Below, in pieces: positions 55,440 to 64,000 of a stretch of 64,000 nt of DNA (positions are counted from its first letter, which is position 1; each line of letters starts with the position of its first letter). Where the stretch lies: positions 266,764,006 through 266,828,005 of the forward strand of contig OZ005652.1 of assembly GCA_963930645.1 (NCBI GenBank), in the 5' to 3' direction. The notes under the pieces were generated by a model that saw nothing but the letters and a program-made list of their open reading frames with translations, made no database searches and was not told where the DNA came from. Source of the DNA: Salticus scenicus. Lineage: Eukaryota; Arthropoda; Arachnida; Araneae; Salticidae. The position numbers were made by a program, and so were the translations under genes.

Positions 55440-55570
55440 AATATAAAAATCCTCTAATTAAGTCATTTTATAAATTAATATATTCATCCATAATGATTCA
55501 GATTTGTTCTTTGTAAATCGAAACTTTCATTTCCGCTTTATTAAAAATAACCGTTAGGAAAATTAAACTT
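55440..55570 (+). repeat. Dispersed repeat R2, copy 3
   Basis: TCTAATTAAGTCATTTTATA, CCATAATGATTC, CTTTGTAAATCGAAACTTTC; follows R1 copy 2 by about 130 bp, so R1 and R2 may be parts of one larger element. Confidence 0.6.
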
Positions 55571-55822
55571 TTTTTTTTTTTTTTTACTATTCTAAAGTAT
55601 TTCTTCAAAATTCTCTTTTTTTTTTCCCCATACTAAAAATATCCCTTTAGTATTTATTCACGCCCTGTCTGAAAAGGAAGAAACCAATAGAAGAATTAAA
55701 AAGCACTAAGCTACACCCTTTTTGATCACGTGACATTACGTTAGTAAGGAAAAAAAGTCCCCTCAGCTCTTTTCCTTTTCCCTCATATAAAACTGCTTGC
55801 ATCATTAAAATATCGCCTTTTT

Positions 55823-55965
55823 ACTTCCATTACCCTACTACCGTAGGTAATGGTAAGTATTGTATTCGGTCTGAAAATTCGATATCGGGTTTTCACCTGA
55901 TTTACACGTTTTAAGGTCCCCTGAGTCCAAAAAAGTGGTTTTTGGCAATTGGTCAGTGTGTATGT

Positions 55966-55997
<32 letters not shown>

Positions 55998-56888
55998 GGA
56001 GAATCTTCTGGCTATTATAGCTCAGAAACTAATAAAGATAGAGCTACGAAACTTTAGAATTGAAATACGTCTGGTCTACAGATGAAATTTCCAAATTTTG
56101 GTGAAAATTGAAAAACCGGAAGTGGGACATCGGAAACCGGAAGTGGGACCGGAAGTCCGTATCTCAAAAACGGCTCTAACGATTTTCTTCAAATTTGCTA
56201 TATAAACACTCTATTAGATGTCCTTTCGAATGATATAGTTGGTTAGTTCAGGAAAATTGATAGGCGTCTTGTATAAATAGCTCAATTTCAGGCCTCGCAA
56301 AGGCGTTCCTTTAAAAACGGTTGTACGGATTTTTTTCAAACTCGCCATTTTAACTCACTTTTAAATATGCTTTTGTATGTAATTATTGTTTTCCTGTCAA
56401 TAATTGAGTTTAACCGGAAGTGGGACCGTAAGTCCGTATCTCAAAAACGGCTTTAACGATTTTCTTCAAATTTGCTATATAAACACTCTATTAAATGTCC
56501 TTTCGAATGATATAGTTGGTTAGTTCAGGAAAATTGATAGGCGTCCTGTATAAATAGCTCGATTTCAGGTCTCCCAAGGGCGTTTCTTTAAAAAAAGTTG
56601 TATGGATAAACTCGCTATTTTAACTCACGTTTAAATATGCTTTTGTATGTAATTATTGTTTCCGATCAATAATTGACTTTTTGTAAATGTTGGCATCTCA
56701 AAAACGGCTCTAACGATTTTCTTGAAAATTTGTATTTGGTTGATTATTATTTTTCTAATTATTATTTTAAATAACTTATTTGACGGATAGAGCAATTTTG
56801 TTACTTATTTAAATCAAAAATGTATATAAAATGTTTATAATGTGTGTAGTACTGGGTAATGGAAGTCGTGTGGCTGTTACACACCAGA
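55823..56888 (+). mobile_element. Helentron-like element, family D (complete)
   Basis: The 5' terminal ACTTCCATTACCC (55823-55835) is inverted as GGGTAATGGAAGT (56854-56866), followed by a hairpin GTGTGGCTGTTACACAC and CAGA before a T run. Behind the 5' end come a small hairpin (TACCGTAGGTA), a head with GGTCCCCTGAGTCC and a TGTGTATG microsatellite (55955-55996). The core is a tandem duplication of about 272 bp (56140 and 56412) with TCCGTATCTCAAAAACGGCT, CCTTTCGAATGATATAGTTG and TTAACTCAC-TTTAAATATGC. No protein is encoded. Confidence 0.8.
56140..56690 (+). repeat. 272-bp tandem duplication in family D core
   Basis: Two direct copies starting CCGGAAGTGGGACCG at about 56140 and 56412, about 93 percent similar by eye; a third partial start (CATCTCAAAAACGGCTCTAA) lies at about 56695. 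Confidence 0.85.
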
Positions 56889-57143
56889 TTTTTTCGTTTA
56901 GTATTGCTATAAAAGACTATTCAATATCTTTTCAATATTATGATTGCGGTTAAGTCTGTTAAAATGTAATCTTTTTAAAATACTGTACTGGCTCGTCTCT
57001 ACGAGGGAAAACCCAAGCCTTGCTTCTCATTAATAAATAAATATGTAAATCTTCAGTGCAATTTAATTATTGTCTTTTTTATCTCGAAGATGACTCCTAA
57101 TATAACAAGCATGAACTTATTTTTTCCTTATATATATATATAT

Positions 57144-57268
57144 GTTTTATAATGTATATGAAATTCATGATTTTGTTTTTCTCTTATTTAACTAATGTTT
57201 ATATATATATAAACATTAGTTAAATAAGAAAAAAAAGAAAATCATGAATTTCATATACATTATAAAAC
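57144..57268. repeat. Long palindrome, arms about 58 bp
   Basis: GTTTTATAATGTATATGAAA at 57144 continues to TAACTAATGTTT at 57200, then ATATATATAT, then the complement to 57268. The arms differ only by a few bases in a poly-A stretch. Non-coding. Confidence 0.9.
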
Positions 57269-57615
57269 TCTTTCCAAAAGTACCTCCATATTACATGGTT
57301 TACCTTTTAATGCTTTTTATCTACATGAGAACATCTTAAAATATATTTTCTTTAAAGTTTTGGAGCAAGAAATCTCACAAAACTATCTTCATAATTGTTC
57401 ATAACTGTTTTTGAGTCGTTCTGTATGTTTTTAAACGATGTCACATGTACCACATAATGTGCTAATAATTTTGGGTTGAAAAACAAAATCTTAAATCAAT
57501 TAAAAATGCACTTTGAGAAATTTCCACTCATGTACACCATAATAAAGTTGAGTCTTTAATTTGGCCAACAGTGTTGCCAACCTTAAGCTAATACTTGCCA
57601 ACACTTCAAATTTTT

Positions 57616-58120
57616 ACTTTCTCTTACCATATGGTAAAGTATTATTTTGCGGTCAAATTTTCTAAATTGAGTTTGTTTTATATTTACACGTTTTCAGGTC
57701 CCCTGAATCCGAAAATCCTGTTTTTAGAGGTTGGTCTCTGTGTGCGTGTCTGTCTGTCTGTTATTAGACTATCTCAAGAACAAATAATAGCAGAAAGTCC
57801 AAACTTGGTATTCTAAATGTGTATCATATAGGGATGCTACACTAAACCTTTCGTTGAGATTAAGCAAATGGTCCGTGTACAGGTACACCCAAGAGGAATC
57901 AAAAACATTGTATATGTGGGAAATTGCAGGTAAGTAGAGTTTAATATCTAAAGACTGTGCTAAACCAAATGAAACTAATATATATTTTTTGTATGCATAA
58001 AAACGTGTTTTACGTAGAATATGGTATGCAAATCATTTACTGTTCGTTTACAGGGCTACACAAAAGAACTAAATTATAATGAGACAATACTTGAAAATTG
58101 ATGGAAGCGTATTTCAGGTT
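57616..58120 (+). mobile_element. Helentron-like family C, copy 1 (3' end not found)
   Basis: The 5' repeat ACTTTCTCTTACCATATGGT is followed by CACGTTTTCAGGTCCCCTGA and a CTGTCTGTCTG microsatellite. The next 250 bp match the element at 60172 (CTCAAGAACAAATA, ATGTGTATCATATAGG, GGGAAATTGCAGGTAAGTAG). The similarity fades after about 57990, and no family C 3' end occurs before 58441, so the copy is truncated or interrupted. Confidence 0.65.
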
Positions 58121-58440
58121 GTGCCGTGTCTTATTAATAAAGCATTATCTTTATGTGCACCATGTGGTGTGTACGTAACTTTATGAAGATATACAGGACT
58201 GCCAGTATTTAAGCCATAACTTTTTTTTATTGTTAGTGGAAGTGCTTTACTCTAATAAAAAGGGGCGGTACTAACAATACTACGGAATATTATTTTGTGT
58301 GATCGCAGGCATAAGATTATATTGTATATCACAAAAGGAATATTTATATATTAATGTAAGTGTGAATAATCATAAATATTGTGTCAAACAAAATCAGAAT
58401 GATCATGATTAAGCTGATGAAATTTTGCTTATATAAGTTA

Positions 58441-59352
58441 GGGCTGTCCATAAATGATGTCACGCTTTTTTTCAGAATTTTGGACCCCCTCCCCCCCATT
58501 TGTCACAAACTGTCACGTTTCAATATAACCCCCCCCCCCTTGTCACATGTCATGGAACATGACATACAACAATAATTACTTGAAGTTCAGAAACAAAATA
58601 TTAGACTAGAGATCATGTTTCAAATTTTATTTTTAAATGTTGACTATGGATCTTAATGACATCTGTAAATATAACCATAATAATGATACGTGTAGTTATT
58701 TTGTATGAACTAAGAGTAAGGTTTACACAAAAAATCCAAATTAATATAGAACAGTTGTAAAGTATTCATAGAAAACAGCAATTGAAAACAGTAGTATTTT
58801 GGAAAACTGAATAAAATTTAATAATAATATACAGTCGTACCTCCATTTAACAAAGTCGCCAAATCCAGCAAAAAAGTTCATTTTATGGAAAATTTATTAA
58901 AGATTCACATTTTATAATGCTTTAAACTATTCAAAGACAAATCTGTAATTCATAAGCACTAAATATTATATGAAAAATATATTGAATTAAAGTGAAGATA
59001 TATGAGAAGGGAAGGTTTTCTCTAAGTAAAGATTTTCTATTGCTATCATATACTAAAAACCTACTCTGAATGGTTTTTTCTGAAAGAAAATAATGTATGA
59101 GAGGAGGGGGGGGGGAATCACAGGATAATGTTACTTTTACCCGAATTAAAAAAATATCTTTAATCTTTGATAATTTTAAAATAACTTCAAAATTTCATCT
59201 GCTGAATATAAATGTTTGTATTTTATTTTAACTGGAAATATGTGATGTCACACTTTTTGTTACCCCCCTCCCCTCCCTTGTCACAAACTGTCACAATTTC
59301 ACGAACCCCCCCCCCCCCCCCCTCCAAGCGTGACATCATTTATGGACGGCCC
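58441..59352. mobile_element. TIR element with near-perfect 27-bp ends (912 bp)
   Basis: The left end GGGCTGTCCATAAATGATGT and the right end, inverted, GGGCCGTCCATAAATGATGT both continue with CACGCTT, one mismatch in 27. Subterminal TTGTCACAAACTGTCAC occurs in both halves beside C runs (58484, 58528, 59305). No clear target duplication and no coding capacity; the superfamily is uncertain. Confidence 0.8.
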
Positions 59353-60547
59353 CGTACCTATTATACATAAACTACCAATTTTAAAATTAATATATAATTT
59401 TGAATATATAACACTCATTGTAATAAATAAGAAAAATGTAAATTATTTTTGCTATACCTTTGCTTTTTATAATTATTTATATAATTTCTACATTTACTAC
59501 ATTAATTATTTAAGTATATATATGCTAATAAATGCATATAAAAATAAGAATTTTGCTATTAAAAATGGTATTTACATTTTATTTCTTTATTTTTCCATTG
59601 ACATCCTTTTTTAGCCTTTTAGTTCATTTTGTTAAATATATATATATAGGGTAAGTGCACCAGTGATTGACACTTTTAGAGCAATCTCTGATGTTTTTAA
59701 AGTTCTAGTCATCCGAAAATATTTTTTGAAATCTTAAGTTAGTACATATAGTATGAAAGACATCCAGAAACACATATATGTTAAAATATATACATTTGGT
59801 AACAATTATTTTTACTTTCTTCTATATGTAATATATAGAGAAAATATTCGATTCACGAAAATTTTCGACCTCCGTTTTTTGACGGATCTACACGTTCTGG
59901 GAGATCCTGAACACGAATCGATGTTTTTTTTTTAAATGTCTGTCTGTCTGTGTGTGTGTATGACGTTTTTTGTTTTCACCGTATCTCACGAACCAATGAA
60001 TGAAATTTAACCAAACTGGGTATGTAGTTGGATCCTGACATAAAATGGATCTGATTAGATTTGGGGATCGATCCATCTGCAGGTGGCGCTGTGATCGTAT
60101 TTTTTGTAAACCTTTAATATGGCAGTATAGGACAATGTAATTTCATAAAAATGTACATAATGAGAGTTATTACTTTTTCTCACCCATACGGTCGAGAAAT
60201 TATTGTTTTAGGGTCAAATTTTCGAACGTGAGTTTTTGTTATATTTACATGTTCTGGGTTCCCCTGAATACGAAAATCATTTTTTTAGCGAATGGTCTGT
60301 GTGTCTGTCTGTTATCAGCATATCTCAAGAACAAATAGTAGCAGAAATTCCAAACTCGGTATTCTAAATGTGTATCATATAGGAATGCAACAGTAAGCTT
60401 TTCGTTGAGATGAAGCAAATGGTTCGTGTACAGAGACACTCAAAAGTATTCAAATACATTACGTCTATGAGGGAAATTGCAGGTAAGTAGAGTTTAACAT
60501 CTATAGACTGCACTAAACCAAATGGACCGAATATATATTTTGTGTAA

Positions 60548-62535
60548 TAGAGATAGTCAACTGGGAAAACAATTTTGTGTATGTAGGAGACTGGTGCTAA
60601 TTAGATTTGGAGACCAATCGCTCAACAGGTGGCGCTGTGATGGCATTTTTTTCTAGGGACCCTATATATAGAGAGACTGGACATTGACCGAAAGTCGGCC
60701 ATCTTAGTGCCAATTCGGAGCGATCCCCGTAGAACGTAATGCTTTTTTTTTCGCGATTGACGCTTTACTATACAACATAAATGAAAGGAAATTGTGCTAA
60801 ATTTGTGCAGAAAGTAATGCAGAATATAAATATGTAATTTTTTTCGTCTTAGAGAAAAAGAATTTGAAGAAAAACGAATTTTGTTTTAACCTTCGACATG
60901 GTTACTTTATCAATTCCTATCGGAAAACAGAGGAATTTTTTGTTGTATATTTCTACATTAAGCAAAATACATTGATTGCGAAAGCAATTCTACCTTAGTG
61001 AAAGTAATTCCACCTTATTTTTTCTGAGGACATACATTCTATCTATAAAAAGTTTGAAAATTTTTAACAAAAATATGTTAATCTTAGTTTTTGTCAAGTA
61101 ATTCATGAATAAATGTAAACGGCAGAAGAACAGAAATTATTTTTTATTATTTTATAAAAATATTTACGTAATATTTTTACAAGCTAAAAATACATATTTT
61201 ATTTATTTCAATTACGCATTATTAATAATAATGACTTAGTTAAATATTAAAAATAAAAAATTTATTAATAATAATTTGTTAAAATAATAACTAATATCTT
61301 ATAAATACAAAAAAAAAAAAAAAAATATTTATTTTATTTACATTTGCTTATTTCAGTGATTTTTTTTTTTTTTTTTTTTAATAATAATAAAAATAATTAA
61401 TTATTTAAATATTATTTATAAAATTTATTATGGCAAATATTATTTAAAAGAAATTTATATTACATATGTTAGCAAATAATGTACACCTTATTTTCTTTAT
61501 TTTTATTAATTTTTTTTTTAAAGAAATCTGATACATTTTACGTACTAGCAAAAAATCAAAAAATATATTTTTAAATAGTTATTTTAAATATGTATTTTGA
61601 AATATATCAGAAAAATACATTGAGATGTAACATATTAAATATATTGCACAACTGAACTTAAAAACTAATAGCTGGCAAATAAATAATGTAATTATCTCAT
61701 ATGTTGGGAAATAAATACGTAAAACAGCATGCAATAGGAGAATTCAAAGTATTTAAAGCATGATATAAAATAAATAATTATGCATTTTTATCTTTTAAAA
61801 GTATTCCAAAATTAAAGCAATTTATCTCCCAACAAAGTAAAAATGTAATAAATAAGATCTTTTTCGATTATGACGTAAAATAATCAAAATTTCTTCTCAG
61901 CGTAATGATAAGCAATGGAGCAACTGGCACTAAAATGGAGAATTTCGTCAAAAAGCCGGCGCGCCAATGTCCAGTCTCTCTCTATCGAGGGTCCCTAATT
62001 TTTTCTAAATTTTTAACATGGCAGTATAGGACAAAACTTCGTATAAATGTACATAATGATAGTTATTTTTAACTTGTAATTGTAAAATTAACATGAATTA
62101 TTGATAATAGTAGTAGTTAACTAGGAAAAAATTTTGTGCATGTGGGGGCATTGGTTCCCCTCTGGGGGAAGTCCCCCCTCGAGGTGAGTAAATTTTAATA
62201 ATGGATATCTTTCAAAAGAGCTCGCCAATACCTTTAAAACGAATGGTTGAACCATCGATGTGCGATAATTTAAAATAAAGTAAACGATTTTTTTCATTTT
62301 TAACAAAGAAATATATATATATATATTTAATGTAATATTGAGAATAAATTTAACATTTTTTTTTTTTTTTTTTTTTTTAGATATTTAGTGTTATGCTACT
62401 TCTCTAATATGGAAACCGTGTGCATTATCATGGAAGATATTTTTTTTAAATAATAATTTTAATAAATTATTTTTACTGAATGAATTTGTATAGGAAAATA
62501 TAGAAGAAATTCGTGCGGTAGCCACAACACACTAG
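60548..62535 (+). mobile_element. Helentron-like family B, copy 4 (inside C)
   Basis: Core phrases AGATAGTCAACTGGGAAAA, GGTGGCGCTGTGAT, CATGGCAGTATAGGACAAAA, ACCTTTAAAACGAATGGTT and the end GCGGTAGCCACAACACACTAGT-like, interrupted by the TIR element at 60656-61995. Its 5' repeat is not clear. Part of the core order is rearranged relative to other copies. Confidence 0.6.
60656..61995. mobile_element. Non-autonomous TIR element, TA target (1340 bp)
   Basis: Both ends begin GGGACCCT and share AGAGAGACTGGACATTG (28 of 31 positions match). TA lies outside each end (60654-60655, 61996-61997). TTAGTGCCA follows at a similar depth in both ends. The roughly 1.2-kb interior is extremely AT-rich and non-coding. 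The insertion point matches uninterrupted family B sequence near 63275. Confidence 0.85.
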
Positions 62536-63119
62536 TTATTTGTTGTTAGTGGATGCCCTTTAATAATAATATTTTACCATTTCCAGGAAAGCTGTCCGGG
62601 AATTGAAATAAATTCCTTATAGAGGTATGGTAATTAATGTATCTTTTAAACTAAATATCCATCGCTTGTTTTTTGTACATTAATGAAACAGGGGGTTGAG
62701 GGAGGCGATAGCCCCCCTCACACAGAACAAATTATCATATAAAACGCTACCGAAACCTAATTTGAATTGTTTAACATAGGTTTAGACATAACAGTACTCA
62801 TTATCTTACCTCTTAATCTTCAACCTCTATTTATAGTATTAAATTTCAGGGTAAGAGAAAGTAGTGTGAGTGACACACCGGATTATTTTTAACTTCTGAT
62901 TGTAAAATTAATATGAATTATTGATAATAGTAGTAGTTAACTAGAAAAAAATTTTGTGCATCGGTTGCCCCTCGGGGGGAGAAGTACCACCCCGGGTGTG
63001 GTAAATTTTCAAGATGGGTATTTTTCGAAAGGTCTCGTCAATACCTTTAAAACGAATGGTTGAACTATAATTCTGTGATAATTTAAAACAAAGTAATTGA
63101 TAATTTTTACTTTTAACAA

Positions 63120-63168
63120 AAAAAAAAAAAAAAAAAAAAAAATCGTTTTTTTTTTTTTTTTTTTTTTT
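63120..63168. repeat. Adjacent poly-A and poly-T tracts
   Basis: About 24 A then about 24 T around ATCG; this could form a hairpin and may mark the junction of the two core copies of family B. Confidence 0.9.
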
Positions 63169-64000
63169 TTTAACGAAATTTAACCAAACTTGGTATTTAG
63201 TTGTCCCCTGACATAAACTGGTGCTGATTAGATTTAGGGATCAATCACTCAACAGGTGGCACTGTGATCGCAATTTTTTTAAATTTTTAACATGGCAGTA
63301 TAGGACAAAATTTCGCATAAATGTACATAATGAAGGTTATTTTTAACTTGTGATTGTAAAATTAATATGAATTATTGATAACGGTAGTAGTCAACTAGGA
63401 AAAAGTTTTTGTGCATGTGGGGGCATCGCTCCCCCCCCCCCCCCCCTGAGGTAATTTTCTAAGATGGGTATTTTTCGAAAGATCTCGTCAATACCTTTAG
63501 AACGAATGGTTGAACTATAAATCTGTGATAATTTAAAACAAAGCTATCGATTTTTTTTACTTTTAACGAAAAGCTTAAAAAAAATAGAAAAAATTGAAAA
63601 AAAAATAATAATAATAATAATAATAGTAATAATATTAATAATAACTTTTTAAAGGCATTTAGTGATATAATTTTGTCAGAAAGAATTCGCCTGCATTTAT
63701 AATGGAAAATAATTTGATAACTTAATAAATAATTTGTATTGAATAAATTTTGTGTAAAATTATATAGAAGAAAGTCCTGTGGTGGCCACATCATACTAGT
63801 TTTTTATGAATTTTTATTTCTCACCCACTCAATGTTCCAGTAACTGACAGTGCCAGATTTTCATATTATCAGTAATTGACCTCCTACGTTCCAGTGTTTG
63901 ACACTGCTAGTTATTCATTTTACCAGCTATTAGCACCCTATGCTCCAGTGTTTGACGTAAAATATTAAAATTCTTATATGTAAAATATATGATTTTATAA

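Larger units (their letters stand above)
60172..62882 (+). mobile_element. Helentron-like family C, copy 2 (inside B, itself interrupted)
   Basis: 5' repeat ACTTTTTCTCACCC (60172-60185) and 3' GGGTAAGAGAAAGT (62849-62862), followed by the hairpin GTGTGAGTGACACAC and CGGA. The head has a GTCTGTCTGTT microsatellite. Inside are a family B segment (about 60548-62535) and, within that, a TIR element (60656-61995). The stretch 62536-62882 matches the composite at 44617-45228. The downstream flank resumes the outer family B sequence. Confidence 0.75.
59814..63799 (+). mobile_element. Helentron-like family B, copy 3 (outer, interrupted)
   Basis: 5' repeat ACTTTCTTCTATAT (59814-59827); 3' subterminal ATATAGAAGAAAGT (63762-63775), then the hairpin TGTGGTGGCCACA and the end CATACTAG/T. 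The head has a CTGTCTGTGTGTGTGT run. It is interrupted at 60171 by a family C element (60172-62882) and resumes with TTATTTTTAACTTCTGATTG. An internal second core copy begins at 63168 after adjacent poly-A and poly-T tracts. Poly-C near 63430-63446. Non-coding. Confidence 0.7.
59649..64000. mobile_element. Pogo-like family 3, left end to window edge (right end not seen)
   Basis: The left terminus GGGTAAGTGCACCAGTGATT follows TA (59647-59648) and contains CCAGTG-TTGACA. The same motif recurs at the far end of the window (CCAGTAACTGACAGTGCCAG near 63839, CCAGTGTTTGACACTG near 63891, CCAGTGTTTGACG near 63940). Ends with GGGTAAGT plus a repeated family motif match pogo family 2. No transposase remains between, since 59814-63799 is occupied by nested Helentron-like elements. 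The right terminus should lie just beyond 64000. Confidence 0.55.

Noticed and set aside
59330..59614. 94-codon plus frame
   Set aside because: Begins inside the terminal repeat of a TIR element and is AT-driven low-complexity sequence.

Overview
This is a very AT-rich eukaryotic window made almost entirely of transposable elements, their relics and simple repeats. I found no complete host gene, no rRNA, no intact tRNA gene, no CRISPR array and no bacterial or plasmid signal. The mixture (permuted Penelope-like retroelements of the Naiad type, pogo-like elements with a Pipsqueak-type helix-turn-helix, mariner and Tc1 relics, Helentron-type non-autonomous elements, long poly-A/T and AT/CA microsatellites) suggests an arthropod, most likely an arachnid such as a spider. 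That is an inference from element content; no host gene confirms it. Element boundaries, terminal repeats and target duplications were read by eye.

Layout. 0-6.8 kb: Tc1 relics (about 200-460 and 4470-4760), a 27-bp coding-like minisatellite and AT-rich filler. 6.8-9.9 kb: a pogo-like element (6845-8889) with a broken transposase, interrupted by a Penelope-like fragment carrying a hammerhead-like motif, plus a second 353-bp copy of its right part. 10-14.7 kb: a mariner-type MITE, a Helentron-like element (10817-11897) hit by a 300-bp palindromic hammerhead-bearing insertion with a 12-bp target duplication, a SINE-like block and a foldback. 14.7-25.4 kb: two head-to-tail Naiad copies on the minus strand. 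The downstream one is split inside its reverse transcriptase by a 3292-bp pogo-like element (16849-20140); the other copy preserves the empty TA site. 25.4-32 kb: a tRNA-like SINE, a fourfold foldback (28996-29892) and a third Naiad 3' fragment on the plus strand. 32-45 kb: three copies of one Helentron-like family (A), several MITEs and foldbacks, and one short GC-richer stretch (34339-34410) that could be a host first coding exon. 45-53 kb: a Ty3/gypsy pol relic, simple repeats, an inverted pair of canonical Penelope-like GIY-YIG endonuclease ends and a mariner relic. 53-64 kb: old dispersed repeats, a Helentron-like element (D), a long palindrome, a MITE and a deeply nested stack: pogo-like, then Helentron B, then Helentron C, then Helentron B core plus a TIR element.

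How the parts relate. Coding capacity is confined to transposases and retroelement enzymes, and every copy seen carries stops, frameshifts, truncation or an insertion. The most informative points are relational. Paralogous copies give the pre-insertion sequence, so insertion order can be read. Two separate Penelope-like lineages are present, one with the endonuclease before the reverse transcriptase and one with it at the C-terminus. Hammerhead-like motifs with self-complementary stem III recur in Penelope-like fragments. Three pogo-like families share a terminal layout with family-specific repeated subterminal motifs. Four Helentron-like families share one architecture: 5' terminal repeat, microsatellite, core, matching subterminal 3' repeat, then a short hairpin.
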